Shown here piece by piece: positions 10,954 through 23,221 of a DNA stretch of 64,000 nt. Within the stretch, counting starts at the first letter, position 1. Each line of letters starts with the position of its first letter. The stretch comes from Papaver somniferum (taxonomy: Eukaryota; Streptophyta; Magnoliopsida; Ranunculales; Papaveraceae): NCBI RefSeq assembly GCF_003573695.1, contig NC_039361.1:135316777-135380776 (forward strand), read 5' to 3'. Both the position numbers and the translations under genes were made by a program. The notes below the pieces were generated by a model, which was not told the DNA's origin, did no database searches, and saw only the letters and a program-made list of their open reading frames with translations.

Positions 10954-11892
10954 GGATGCAAGATGATATCTTTATCATGGTCAACTCACCAATCATATAA
11001 GACAGAACCACAAAAACCACACTTGGGGGACTGAGGCTCAACACACGGAATCCCTTCATTGTTGAGAGACTTTCAACTCAGAAGGGACAACTTTCCAAGA
11101 AGTCATGACCATAACAAGGTCACCACTATTTAAAGACGTAGTGCAAGGATATCACCACCTCCTTATCTGGAAGAAGCCCGACCAACAAGCAATATTTGGC
11201 TCAGCCATTCATAAGCGTTGTTGTTAGTGAAGAATCAAAGAGGAAAGTCGCGCCTCAGCAAGCCACGCATACCGAATACACCATGTTTGCCGCATCACCT
11301 ACTCAGAACTCAACACCACCTACCCAAGGAGTGCATGAAGACACGCATCGCCGACAAAGCCAAATTCGGTGTTTCTAGATCTCCAATTTCCTATGGAAGG
11401 GGTGCATGGGCTGCCAGAAGTTGGGTGCAATGCAGAATTATTAGGTGCGGCTCCCTCCCACTGATGAACAAATGACGAATCAAAAAGATTGCATCCTTCA
11501 TCAATTCGTCAACCACCTTACCATCAAAGGCAATAGAACTTTACGAGCCGCAGGGATTTCTTAACATAAATCCGTGCACTGCATCAAAGACTCCAAAAAC
11601 GTGCCGCATAGATATTCACATATCCGGCCACGCCATCGGATCTATGAACAGACAGACGTAACTGAGGACTGCTCATCGCATCCCATTCGATACAATAGTC
11701 CAAGATTCAGAAGATGTTTTGAAGGATGTCGCCTGGAATGAAGTCCTTGGAGACTTGTTAGCAACACGTAAGCAACAGAATGCCTCTCAGCTCGTCTACT
11801 TTATCTAGCGATTCTGGAATATGTCGACCATACAAGCATCCACAGCATATCATCATCGCATTAGAAAGTCTAGGTACCAAATAACCTAAAAG
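10954..11892 (+). other. Non-coding internal region of element A
   Basis: It has no recognisable domain in either strand and is homologous in order to 54470-55550 of element C. Confidence 0.4.
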
Positions 11893-12240
11893 TCAAGGAT
11901 GAACCAACAACGCAACCACCATCTCCAATATTATCCCTGACATTATTTCATCCATCCATCCCAAGAGCGCAATGGAGTTTGGTGAATTTTGAAATCCACT
12001 GGCGAGGTTAGATACTCGTTCCTTTAGAGTCAGAACCTTATTACACATTCTGGAGAAGATCGATGGTATTGTTGGGTGGATACATGTGAGAGCACCTACC
12101 TTGAGTTCTCCTGGCTTTCCTTGATATTGATTATAACTATTGGAGATTGCTTTGTTTCCATTAATTCTCTCTCTACCACCACTAACAAATGACGAAGAGG
12201 AGCCAGATGCTGCAGATGAAAGCAGGAGCCGAACGAACAA
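11893..12240 (-). CDS. Antisense additional ORF of element A (115 aa, unknown)
   Basis: An uninterrupted antisense frame of 115 codons lies about 1.4 kb inside the 3' LTR. It is rich in Ser near the N-terminus (SAASGSSSSF), followed by NGNKAIS, PGELKVGAL and a C-terminal block SRMCNKVLTLKERVSNLASG with FQNSPNSIALLGWMDEIM. Element C keeps the same frame at 54117-54460 with one frameshift. In the aligned N-terminal part synonymous and non-synonymous changes are about balanced. Antisense ORFs between pol and the 3' LTR are a described trait of Tat-lineage elements. AAG-GTAGGT inside the frame resembles a 5' splice site, so the real product could be shorter. The function is unknown. Confidence 0.4.
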   Translation of the reverse strand: MFVRLLLSSAASGSSSSFVSGGRERINGNKAISNSYNQYQGKPGELKVGALTCIHPTIPSIFSRMCNKVLTLKERVSNLASGFQNSPNSIALLGWMDEIMSGIILEMVVALLVHP

Positions 12241-12581
12241 TAAAAAACAGAAGAGGGTCGATACCCCTTTTCATACGAACGCAGTTTCTAGAGTTTGAAC
12301 AGAATAAAGATTCCTTATTTCTTCATGAATGGGAATAGATGATTAGGCGCACCACGCTCATGCTCCATAGCCGAACAAGTAGTGTGCCAATATCTCCGCT
12401 CCGTGACCGAACCAGCAGCGCGCCAGCACGAGGAACACCAGTCGCTCAACCTACATTTCTTCATGGCCCCAGCACTCCGTGGTCAAGCCAACTCTTCATA
12501 TCTCCAGCACTCTATGGTTAAGTTAGCGCCAACACTCCAGCATTCTGTGACCCAGCCAGCAAGCCTTTTAAGTGCAATTTC

Positions 12582-12717
12582 CACCATCACCATTTGGTAG
12601 CAAAAGTTCCAGCGCCACCATCACCATTTGGTAGCCAAATTTCCAGCACCATCATCACCATTTGGTATCCAGAGTTCCAGCGCCACCATCACCGTTTGGT
12701 AGCCAAAGTTCCAGCGC
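12582..12717 (+). repeat. Element A minisatellite 2 (4 x ~34 bp)
   Basis: Four units built on CACCATCACCATTTGGTAG with CCAAAGTTCCAGCGC, directly repeated, between the antisense ORF and the 3' LTR. Confidence 0.85.
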
Positions 12718-13074
12718 CATATTTTCACCATTCCACGGACTGAAACCAATTTCCACCATTCCGCGGACTGAAGCCAGATTACACCAACACAGAAGAGCAA
12801 ACAAAAGAAGAAACGCTAAGAAACATACCTAAAATATGCTCGCCTACTTTTGCTGTTGATCCAAGTATTTTCCGCTAGCACCAAGATGTGGAAACAAAGC
12901 CAACAATACGAAAGTAAGGAAGATGGGTAACTCCTTTTATAGGCATGGTGTTTTGGAAATTCGACTGGATAAGGGTTTCCCTTTTGGGACACGCACGAAA
13001 GAATGCAACTGGGCCCACAGTGTGTTCCACGGTGTTAATCTCCACACCAAGCCAGCGCCAACGAATCCATGCCA

Positions 13075-13215
13075 AGCCAAAGCCGACGGTTCCACGGCCA
13101 AGCCAAGCTAATCCAGCAGCATCACGGTCAAGCCAAGCCAGCAGAATCACGACCAAGCCAAGCCAAACCAGCAGCGTCACGTCCAAGCCAAGCCAAGCCA
13201 GCAGGGCCAACGGCT
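13075..13215 (+). repeat. Element A minisatellite 3 (CCAAGCCAAGCCAGCAG units)
   Basis: Four or so degenerate units of ~33 bp containing the CCAAG pentamer in runs. The hydrophobic antisense frame here (AWLG repeats) is a by-product of the repeat. Confidence 0.75.
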
Positions 13216-13618
13216 CCGCGCCCTAGCCAGCACCAACAACTTGCATCCTCCCAGCGCTAGCTTCTCTGCTCGATAGCCGATGCACCTGCGTCCATCTCCG
13301 CGCCAACTTTTCCACTCTTGACAAGTGCCATCCGCAACCTAAGACAACTCCAAACCGCGTCCTAGCCAATGCCCTAGCCAACAGCGCCATGAACCATTCC
13401 TTAACCAGTAGCAAAAGATGTCGCACTGGTGCCAACATCCCAGGCCAAGACGGATTTATGCAAAAGCCACCAATACAAGGATCACGGATTCCTCATGACT
13501 TCCACCAAAGGTTAGTTGAATTTCCTTGGAAATCTCTTCACGTTTTGCTCTTTCGATTTTACTTTCGTCCGTCATTATATCATGCTTACTCCGCAACAAT
13601 GACGCTGTTACGTGCTAA

Positions 13619-13631
13619 GCAGGGGACTTAA
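13619..13631 (+). other. Element A polypurine tract
   Basis: GCAGGGGACTTAA directly precedes the 3' LTR. B has CCAGGGGACTTAA before 41367, and C has the reverse complement at 53052-53064. Confidence 0.75.
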
Positions 13632-16319
13632 TGTTGATGGTGGTTTTTAGCTTAGGGTTAAAATCGTAAAACCTTGCATCTGACGTCACTCTGCAAGGAA
13701 AACGGTTCCGTGAGTGCTAACCTCTCCACCAGCATATTTATTGAGCCACTCAATATATTTACATGAAATTTATCCAGACTGAAGAGTGTAGCAACCATCC
13801 CAAACACTCTGTAAATTTTAGGCACCTCGCCAATACAAGACTCACTGAGTACTTTCCTGTACTATGTTCCCCGACAGAACCCTTAATATCGGTATGACAT
13901 GACGGATTTGTGTTCACTCGCAGCGGAGTAGCATGAACCTCCAAGTACCAAAATTAAGGTCATTGCACAAAATACTAAAACGGAAAGCATACTGCATTCT
14001 GTAAATAAGGATTTTTGTGGCAGCATACAAAATCCAGCCAATTATTGTGATAACTCATAAAAAACTCATAAACCCGACTAACTTGCAAAAATTAGGGTTT
14101 CGCGCCCCGCGCAGCACACTAAACCCCTTGGTCGAAACTATGCTTAGCCAAACTAGGAAATTAAATCCGCCACAGCGTACTGGAAGTGTGGCCACGCCCT
14201 AGCTTTCCGGACCCACTTCCCATCAACCAATCAGGTCGCTTCAAATCCTCCACAGCGTACTGGAAGTGTGGCCACGCCCTAGCTTGTCGGCCCCACTTCC
14301 CATCGACCTATCAGGTCTCTCTAAATCCGCCACACTCTCGCCAGAAGAGTAGCCACGCTCATGCTTGGACGACCCTCTTTTAATCAACCAATCAGGCCGC
14401 ATTAAACCCTCCACGCGCACTAAAAGGGTAGCCACACCCATGCTTGGCCGTCCCTTACTTTTATTGACCAATTAGGTTGCTCCAAACCTGTCGCAGCCTT
14501 AAAAGAGGTTTCCATACTAAGTTGGCTTCCCAAAACACACCAACATACCAAACGTGCCAAACGCGCATACCAAACACACATGACAGGCACACATGCCGCA
14601 CACACATGCCAAACACGCCAAACATGGCCACTCACCACATGCGATATTCCATATATGCTACTTAGGGTTTCGATAAGCCAAACCCTAATATAGGCAAGAT
14701 CTCCACACCAACATGCCAAAATTTCAGTGGCCATGGCTACGCCGCAACCACGCCAAAGGCATGAACGAGCCATGCCAGCCATGCTGCAATGCCGCTAGCA
14801 CGCGTTAAAGGTGCCACTGCCAACTAAAGGTACCCATGATCGATGGATACCTTTCCTCCTGAGATGAAATCTCAGCCGTCCAAGTTCGCCACCAAACTAA
14901 AAGACTTGTGGCAACTTTTAGGCGACCAGCCGCCAAATCCAGTGGCCATGGCCACGCCAGGCACCACTTGCACCACTACGCCACTGGCATGCACGAGCCA
15001 TGCCGACCAGGTCGCCAAACCCTAATTTGGCTACGATGCCAATTCTTTGGTCACAAAACTAAACCCTAGCCTTGGCCATGACGCCAAGCCTTAACTTTAG
15101 CCACGGAGCCAAATCTTAACCTTGGACATGCTACAACACTACAGACGTGGCAATGCCACTGACATACTGCTATGCTACGTCCACTGGAATGCCACCACGC
15201 CACGGCCACTGGCATGCCACCATGCCACGGCTACTATCATGTCGCTATGCCACGACCACTGGCATGCCACCAGGCCACAACTACTAGCATGTCGCTATGC
15301 CACAGCCACTGACATGCCACCACGCCACAACTACTAGCATGTCGCTATGCCGCAGCTACGCTATTTCCATATCACAATGCCATGGCTACGCCACTGGCAT
15401 GCCACTAGCATGCCGTTATGCCATGGCTCCACCAAGCGCTACTATGCCAATGGCGCCACTTCGTTATACAACAAGATGCAGTCGTAATCAATGGCCACTC
15501 TTCCTCCTGAGATGCGATCTCAGCCGTCCAAGTTCGCCACCAAGTCGGCGAGCTTGTGGCAAGTTTTAGGCGACCAGCCAAGACGAGACTAATAGCATCA
15601 CATGTTATTCACTTATGGCAAGCCTCTAAATTTTAATTTGCCACACGTAGCAAAGTGCTACATTTTTTCCACGAAAACACTCGAGATATCAAAACATGTC
15701 ACAAACTGGGGGATACTCATCAGGGTATTGGTTTGGCGGTTTACAGCGTGCGGCGTGCAATACGCCCGTTACAAGAAAGTGTCATAAAGTGAGACAGTTA
15801 GTAATGGCAAGAAGTAATGGTGAAACGTATCCTTCATTATGGAATCATCAATTCCAGGCGTTACCCGTTACTCTTTTCTTCCACCACTCAACCGTTTCCA
15901 CTTCCTACGAGACTAGGGTATGTTTTGTTGCGACTTGTATAAATAGGTCTCACCTATTTTCACCTAACAACAAGTTTTGGTCGGAGAACAACACATTATT
16001 CAGAAATCACCTGGTAGCTTTCCATTATGCTAGCCAGTTCTACTTTCTGATACAAGTCGTAAACAACCACACCTTCAGAATCAACTATTCTGGTCTCAAC
16101 ACTTTCTTCGCTTCCCTCCCTAAGACCAACCCTTATCCTTCACTTTGTGACCGAAGCAAGCCTGGAACGATCATTTCTTGGTTTAAGCCAGGATTGTACA
16201 GATTGATCTCTCGAATCAAAAGTACTCCCGTGCAGTACATTGTTTAAGGTTTAGATTTGTTTCTCACCCACACACTCAAAATTACCAAAATCAGCAGAAA
16301 CGGTTTTCACCCACAAACA
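13632..16319 (+). repeat. Element A 3' LTR (2688 bp)
   Basis: Same ends as the 5' LTR. It carries the CCAAT repeat block (14167-14490), the minisatellite (15125-15440) and a TATA box at 15938-15945. TSD ACCCT follows at 16320. Confidence 0.92.
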
Positions 16320-16324
16320 ACCCT

Positions 16325-16529
16325 ATAAAAGCCTCATCAATACGTATGACCAGAAAGAACGCTAAGAATAAATCAGGCAGAGATGATTGCGATGTTGATA
16401 AAAACCCTTTCCAGGTTTGTGTTTTTTTCTTTTCTTTTGGGGGTATAGGAATTTAATAGATGTGATGGGGTAGGTAGACAAATTGTTGGGGTATGTAGAT
16501 AATGGGGTACCACTAGTGTTTTTGAGGGG
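16325..16529. other. Short host spacer between elements A and F
   Basis: Joining this to the bases left of 6445 restores the pre-insertion site of A. No gene is seen. Confidence 0.5.
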
Positions 16530-16534
16530 TATAT

Positions 16535-18232
16535 TGATGTGATTTGTAGATAGTGGTAAAAAAGAGTGTCGTTTCTCAGACTTGTGAAGGATTTTTTTAG
16601 ACTTAAATTTAAAACTAAAATCGAGAACACAATAAAAATTATAGCAAACTCAAACAAAGATGATATCAATATTAAAAGAAACACTGAGGCTAAGATTCCA
16701 CTATTTTCCAAGTTCAAAGTGATTAAACCAATACTTATATTTATGCAATTTTCTCGTTTAATTTGATTCTAAAATATTGCAACAAGTAGATTTTCAAAAG
16801 TAGTAATTGTAACTACCAAGTATGAAGCATCAAAAGTCTTAAAACTAAGCATACTCCATCAAAATAGATCACAATCACTCAAATAAAAATCATATTCAAT
16901 AATAGTTCAAGGCAAATAATCATATAATTATTGCAAATAAAAAGATAAAATAGAATATACCAGTTTTTTTTGGAAAAATAGCTTCCTCTATCGCCTCACC
17001 AATGGGGTTTAGCTCCTCATATTAATCATGGTCTCAAAATATGTGTTTGTTGCTCAAAATATGATTAAAAGAGTGAAAAGTAATAACACAGACTGTTTGC
17101 AACAGTGTATCGAAGTTAAAAACAGCTGTTACAATGGAACTGTTACAGAAAACTGTTGTAAATACTGTTGGTTTGTCGCTGACTTAAGACCCAGAAACGA
17201 CTGTCTTCAATGGCCTTTTGTTCTTCGTGTTCTTCCTTGTGCACCAGCAGAAACGATTTCTTGCAACTCTTGATTTCGTTCTCTGTTCTTCTCTAAACTT
17301 CCCCAAAGTGTACGTACCCCTTCGTAGACCTCACAAAAGCCTATATATACACAACAGGTCGATAAATCTCACAACAAATCTTCGATTATTTTCTTCTTCT
17401 TCTTCACGGCCAAGTTACGGATATTTTCATTCCTTCTAAACTCTCTTTGCGTCTTATGTTTTGTTGAAACTTCCTAAAGTAGATAAGAGTCGAAACATAG
17501 GGTAATATTTCTTCCCCAGCTTCCGACGTAACTGCCAAATATAAGCCACCATATCCCGGGAAACCTTCACCTCCCTGTTTAATCATGCAAGACATCAAAC
17601 CTTCCATTCTTTACGCTTCCAAACAACTACCTTTCCTGTTTCGATGTACTGGATCATTCCCAGTCCGTATCCAAATAGAAAGTCCACTAAATTCTCGTCC
17701 AAACCTCTTCCCAAATCTTCCAGCGAAGCTCCGAGTATATTTCCGACATTGTCTTGCTTCAAATCAATTATCTATCCCAGCTTCACCGAATCCATTAACT
17801 ATACCTTTCTTGTTAAGCCAAAACAGGCCCATACAAGAAGTTTTTGCGATTGAATCTCTGTATAACCTCTCCAAAAATCAAACCCTAAAACTGAACTTTG
17901 CTGCAACAGTTTCCCGCCAAAAAGCAAAAATTCAAATGTAGAAGATGAAGCCCCTTATCCTGCTGCCGGGTGCCTTAAACACTTAGGGTGTCCTGGGGTG
18001 TAAATATCAAGTGGGTGCCCCTTAGTAATTTAGGTGCCCCTTATCCAAATGAGGGTTGTCTTTAGTGATTTTCTCCCACGAGCGCAAATACCACTTTTTG
18101 AGCCAATTTTGCCGCAAAAGCTTATTTCTCCAAAAACACCTACAAAAACATAAAATAACCAAATAAGTACAAAATCGAGCACTAACAATACACATAATTG
18201 AGAACAAAATAGACACATAAATGCGTCTATCA
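16535..18232 (-). repeat. Element F 3' LTR (left copy, 1698 bp)
   Basis: Preceded (on the minus strand) by a purine tract, AAGTTTGGGGGTATTT, at 18233-18248. It is highly similar to the right LTR, with small indels such as near 18090-18110 against 22530. Confidence 0.9.
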
Positions 18233-18248
18233 AATACCCCCAAACTTA

Positions 18249-18939
18249 TTATTTGCTAGTCCTCGAGCAAATCAAATCTAAAAGATAAAATCCTAACTCA
18301 CTGTCGCAGGCATCGTCGATTGCATTTAGCGTATGCAATAATCCTTTAAACCTCTAGGTGTCCCTAGTGGAGGAGTGTTGTCTCCGAAGGGCTTACCAGA
18401 GGTATAACCACAAAACCTTTATACTTCAGACCCTAGCTATCCACATAGAACCTTGGAAGGCACTAAAGAATCTCCTTGGTTGGCATACTTATTGACTACA
18501 AGAGGAAGTACCCTGATGCGAAATTCCAATTGTTGTACACGAGTTCGCGCTCTAGCATACTAAAATTCATATATAAGTGACAGAGCTCTACTCAGATAGT
18601 CGCACTATGGACATCAATATCCGGAGTCAAAACTAATCACATGGATAGATCAAGAAGATGGATATAAAGAAAAACATAGATGGTTTTGATGTTTACTAGG
18701 TGAACGGTGTTTCTCATATCTGTCTGAAGGCCTCCGCCAAAATGAACCTATCCTAATGGACTGAGATACTAGTCTGACTAATATCAACATACTGGCATAT
18801 ACAAGGGAACCAGTGATTGATAATCCTAACTCTAGGTCAATACAACTGGCATATACAAGGGTTCCAGTGGTCGACTTTATTGAATTTATTCCAGTTGGTC
18901 TAATGGTCTGGTCTCAATTTCTCTCTCTTTTTTTTTTTT
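18249..18939 (-). other. Element F 3' non-coding region
   Basis: No open frame with similarity. It ends at a run of about 20 T (18928-18948) where the left arm of the inverted repeat begins. Confidence 0.5.
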
Positions 18940-19415
18940 TTTTTTTTTGTATCTCAATCACTCTAATTCACCCTAGCATTGGTAACAACTTGAATCGTGA
19001 GCCCCACCTAATCACTTAGAGAAACATAGTTTAAGAACAAAACAAAAACAGAAGTGAAAATGACTCAACGAGATATGGTGAAACTATCATGTTATTTCTA
19101 ACACCTGAGCTATGTGATTTTATGAATAGACTCTTTAGATGTTGCCATCTAGTCAGATTGGTTCCTCAATTCCTACAACCAAAATTCTTCCATCCACTTA
19201 GATTGGTTAGTGCCATCCTTAATAGGGATAAATTTCTAGGCTCTGGAGTTTATTTATTGCAACGAAAAGGTAACAAAAAGTTCTACCCCACCCCCAAACT
19301 TAAATCTAACATTGTCCTCAATGTTTCTAATTAAAGAACAGTACCAAAAATATAAGTAACATGAGGAAATAGTAAAGAGATAAGTCGGAAAGATAGTACC
19401 TGGGTTAAGTGTAAC
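18940..19415 (+). repeat. Left arm of ~475-bp inverted repeat in element F
   Basis: It reads on the plus strand nearly as the reverse complement of 20438-20912. Parallel 81-codon frames (19089-19334 + and 20519-20764 -) differ at only a few residues, which reflects repeat identity, not a known protein. Confidence 0.85.
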
Positions 19416-19462
19416 CAAAAACCTATAAAAATAATATACAACATACAAAATTGCCTCGATGG

Positions 19463-20385
19463 TCAATCAAGGTAAACAGGGTCCTCCAGAGGGACCTCCT
19501 CAACATCACCTGTAGGAAAAAGCTCTAAAAAGGGCTTCAATCGCTGACAGTTAACCTTCGAAGAACTACTACCATCTGGTATCTCAATCTCAACAGCGCC
19601 ATGAGGAAAAACAGTACGGACCACAAAAGGACCGGTCCACCGAGAGCGCAACTTCCCGGGGAATAGATGCAAACGAGTGTCATACAGAAGAACTTTTTGA
19701 CCTGGAAAAAATGACTTTCGTAAAATATTCCTATCATGCACAAGTTTCATTTTGTTCTTATACTCCTTAGCACTATCGTATGCATCTCTACGAATCTCGT
19801 CCAACTCATTGAGCTGGAGCTTTCTTTGAGCTCCTTCCTTGTCAAGTGAAAAGTTTAAGTTCTTAATAGCCCAATAGGCTCTATGTTCTAACTCAACAGG
19901 CAGGTGACATTCCTTGCCAAATACTAAACGATAAGGTGACATTTCAATGAGTGTCTTAAACGCAGTACGGTAAGCCCATAAGGCATCAGTAAGCCTCGAC
20001 GACCAGTCTTTCTTATTTGGATTGACTGTTTTCTCTAGAATACGTTTAATTTCCCTATTGGAAACTTCTACCTGACCACTAGTCTGAAGGTGATATGGGG
20101 TTGCTACTTTATGGGTAATACCGTATTGTTTCATTAAAAGAGCAAACGGTCTATTACAAAAGTGTGAACCTCCATCACTAATTATAGCTCGCGGCGTACC
20201 AAAACGTGTAAGTATATTCTCTTTCAAAAACTGGACTACGACCCTGTGGTCATTTTTTTTTACACGGAACCGCCTCAACCCACTTAGACACATAGTCTAC
20301 AGCGACAAGTATGTAAAGATAACCAAACGAAATAAGAAATGGACCCATAAAATCAGTGCCCACACATCAAAGACCTCAATCACTA
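19463..20385 (-). pseudogene. Athila integrase remnant
   Basis: Retroviral-type integrase inserts element cDNA into the genome. Read leftwards: FDVWG and TDFMGPF (first catalytic D), [12 protein letters not shown], then [15 protein letters not shown] (second D), [18 protein letters not shown] (E) and WAYRTAFKT. The C-terminal part continues through [15 protein letters not shown] and [10 protein letters not shown] to a stop at 19463. Two one-base changes break it, a missing G near 20364 and an indel in the nine-T run at 20253-20261; the rest is a clean 276-codon frame. The zinc-finger N-terminus and all upstream pol domains are absent. It is bracketed by the inverted repeat arms. Confidence 0.9.
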
Positions 20386-20437
20386 AAATAGGGATCAAAG
20401 GCATCATATTTCTACGGGGGGTGGGGTAGAATTTATT

Positions 20438-20912
20438 GTTACACTTCACCCAGGTACTATCTTTCCGACTTATCTCTTTACTATTTCCTCATGTTACTTA
20501 TATTTTTGGTACTGTTCTTTAATTAGAAACATTGAGGACAATGTTAGATTTAAGTTTGGGGGTGGGGTAGAATTTATTGTTACCTTTTCGTTGCAATAAA
20601 TAAACTCCAGAGCCTAGAAATTTATCCCTATTAAGGATGGCACTAACCAATCTAAGTGGATGGAAGCATTTTGGTTGTAGGAGTTGAGGAACCAATCTGA
20701 CTAGATGGCAACATCTAAAGAGTCTATTCATAAAAGCACAAAGCTCGGGTGTTATAAATAACATGATAGTTTCACCATATCTCGTTGAGTCCTTTTCACT
20801 TCTGTTTTTATTTTGTTTTGTTCTTAAACTATGTTTCTCTAAGTGATTAGGTGGGGCTCACGATTAAATTTGTTACCAATGCTAGGGTGAATTAGAGTGA
20901 TTGAGATACAAA
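20438..20912 (-). repeat. Right arm of inverted repeat in element F
   Basis: Lies between the integrase remnant and the primer site. GGGTGGGGTAGAATTTATTG occurs at both 20421 and 20562, so a short duplication marks the junction beside the integrase. Confidence 0.85.
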
Positions 20913-20962
20913 AAAAAATACAAAAAAATAAAAATAAATAAATCTAAAACCCTAAAAAGAAG

Positions 20963-20979
20963 TCCCGGCAGCGGCGCCA
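20963..20979 (-). other. Element F primer-binding site
   Basis: Minus-strand TGGCGCCGCTGCCGGGA, a few bases from the right LTR. This form is used by Athila-group elements. Confidence 0.88.
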
Positions 20980-20984
20980 AAAAT

Positions 20985-22659
20985 TGATGTGATTTGTAGA
21001 TAGTGGTAAAAAAGAGTGTCGTTTCTCAGACTTGTGAAGGATTTTTTTTAGACTTTAATTCAAAACTAAAATCGAAAACACAATAAAAATTATAGAAAAC
21101 TCAAACAAAGATGATATCAATATTAAAAGAAACACTGAGGCTAAGATTCCACTATTTTCCAAGTTCAAAGTGATTAAACCAATACTTATATTTATGCAAT
21201 TTTCTCGTTTAATTTGATTCTAAAATATTGCAACAAGTAGATTTTCAAAAGTAGTAATTGTAAATACCAAGTATGAAACATCAAAAGTCTTAAAACTAAG
21301 CATACTCCATCAAAATAGATCACAATCACTCAAATAAAAATCATATTCAATAATAGTTCAAGGCAAATAATCATATAATTATTGCAAATAAAAAGATAAA
21401 ATAGAATATACCACTTTTTGTTGGAAAAATAGCTTCCTCTATCGCCTCGGAAATGGGATTTAGCTCCATGGTCTCAAAATATGTGTTTTTTGCTCAAAAG
21501 ATGATTAAAAGAGTGAAAAGTAATAACACAGACTGTTTGAAACAGTGTATCGGAGTTACAAAACAGCTGTTACAATGGAACTGTTACAGAAAACTGTTGT
21601 AAATACTGTTGCTTTGTCGCTGATTTTAAGACCCCAGAAACGACTGTCTTCAATGGCCTTTTTTTCTTCGTGTTCTTCCTTGTGCACCAGCAGAAACGAT
21701 TTCCTGCAACTCTTGATTTCGTTCTCTGTTCTTCTCTAAACTTCCCCAAAGTGTACGTACCCCTTCGTATACCTCACAAAAGCCTATATATACACAACAG
21801 GTCGATAAATCTCCCAAGAAATCTTCGATTATTTTCTTCTTATTCACGGCCAAGTTACTGATATTTTCTTTCCTTATAAACTCTCTTTGCGTCTTATGTT
21901 TTGTTGAAACTTCCTAAAGTAGATAAGAGTCGAAACATATGGTAATATTTCTTCCCCAGCTTCCGACGTAACTGCAAAATATAAGCCACCATATCCTGGG
22001 AAACCTTCACCTCCCTGTTTAATCATGCAAGACATCAAACCTTCCATTCTTTACGCTTCCAAACAACTACCTTTCCTGTTTCGATGTACTGTATCATTTC
22101 CAGTCCGTATCCAAATAGAAAGTCCACTAAATTCTCGTCCAAACCTCTTCCCAAATCTTCCAGCGAAGCTCCAAGTATATTTCCAACACTGTCTTGCTTC
22201 AAATCGATTATCTATCCCAGCTTCACCGAAACCATTAACTATACCTTTCCTGTTAAGCCAAAACAGGCCCATACAAGAAGTTTTTGCGATTGAATCTCTC
22301 TATAACCTCTCCAAAAATCAAACCCTAAAACTGAACTTTGCTGCAACAGTTTCCCGCCAAAAAGCAAAAATTCAAATGTAGAAGATGAATCCCCTTATCC
22401 TGCTGCTGGGTGCCTTTAACACTTAGGGTGGCCTGGGGTTTAAATATCAAGTGGATGCCCCTTAGTAATTGAGGTGCCCCTTATCCAAATGAGGGTTGTG
22501 TTTAGTGATTTTCTCCCACGAGCGCAAATACCAATTTTGCCGAAAAGCTTATTTCTCCAAAAACACCTACAAAAACATAAAATAATCAAATAAGTACAAA
22601 ATCGAGCACTAACAATACACATAATTGAGAACAAAATAGACACATAAATGCGTCTATCA
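20985..22659 (-). repeat. Element F 5' LTR (right copy, 1675 bp)
   Basis: Matches the left LTR along its length and is followed by TSD TATAT at 22660. Confidence 0.92.
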
Positions 22660-22664
22660 TATAT

Positions 22665-23221
22665 ACAAGAACATCCTTCAGTAATTGGAAAATCAAATGT
22701 TATGAGTTTACTAATCTACGTATGGAGGGACCATATTTCTATTGTTTTTTTCTAATCTCTTATCACAAAAAGTAGACCGTTTTTTTTTCCATTTTTTCTC
22801 TAATATCAAATGAATGGACCAAGGACAAATTAGGAAAAAGTATGAAAAAATGTCTACAATGATTAGTTTTTTTAATTTTTGTGCAAAACCAAACAAACCT
22901 ATCTTTTAGAAACGAATGTAATATATTTTTATCAAGGAAATTAGGACGGAAGCAATACAATTTGAAGATAGTTTGCCGTACTTGCCATTTTTTGACATCT
23001 ATGTTCGTTATGTAAGTTTACACTGATTATTATTGTAGACTATTTTATTTTTTATTTTTTGGAAAAAAAGCTAAAATGGTTGTGATACATGCATGCAATT
23101 TTTTATTTCATGTCAATAACTTGGACGGACCTTCACTTCTTGACTAGAATCCATTAGTCTCTTTCAAATTTTTAAATTTCTTCTCGTCTTTAAAATCCAT
23201 TAGAGATTTTACAGGGAAGTT
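22665..23221. other. AT-rich DNA, no gene seen
   Basis: Low complexity with T-rich runs. It may include the decayed 5' continuation of the LINE tail that follows, but I cannot read a frame in it. Confidence 0.4.

Larger units (their letters stand above)
6450..16319 (+). mobile_element. Element A: complete-structured Tat-like Gypsy LTR retrotransposon, non-autonomous
   Basis: Both LTRs start TGTTGATGGTGG and end ...CACAAACA. The 5-bp TSD ACCCT is at 6445-6449 and 16320-16324. A primer-binding site follows the 5' LTR and a polypurine tract precedes the 3' LTR. The 4.4-kb internal part holds only a gag-N/protease remnant, antisense frames and minisatellites. RT, RNase H and integrase are absent, so transposition would have needed enzymes supplied in trans. 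LTR divergence is visible (about 24 differences in the first ~360 aligned bases by eye), so the insertion is not recent. Confidence 0.92.
16535..22659 (-). mobile_element. Element F: rearranged Athila-type Gypsy retrotransposon
   Basis: LTRs (16535-18232 and 20985-22659) read on the minus strand as TGATAGACGCATTTATGTG...CACATCA. The TSD is TATAT at 16530-16534 and 22660-22664. The primer site, read on the minus strand next to the right LTR, is TGGCGCCGCTGCCGGGA, the form typical of Athila. The 2.75-kb interior holds only a damaged integrase bracketed by an inverted repeat. gag, RT and RNase H are gone. Confidence 0.93.

Noticed and set aside
12875..13210. Hydrophobic AWLG-repeat frame resembling membrane segments
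   Set aside because: By-product of the CCAAG-rich minisatellite in element A, with no start context or conservation in C.
17585..17941. 118-codon frames repeated at 17585 and 22025
   Set aside because: They are the same LTR stretch in the two LTRs of element F, so the repetition is not evidence for coding.
19089..19334. Pair of 81-codon frames (with 20519-20764) as a conserved protein
   Set aside because: Their similarity follows from the inverted DNA repeat. No domain, and both overlap the non-coding part of Athila.
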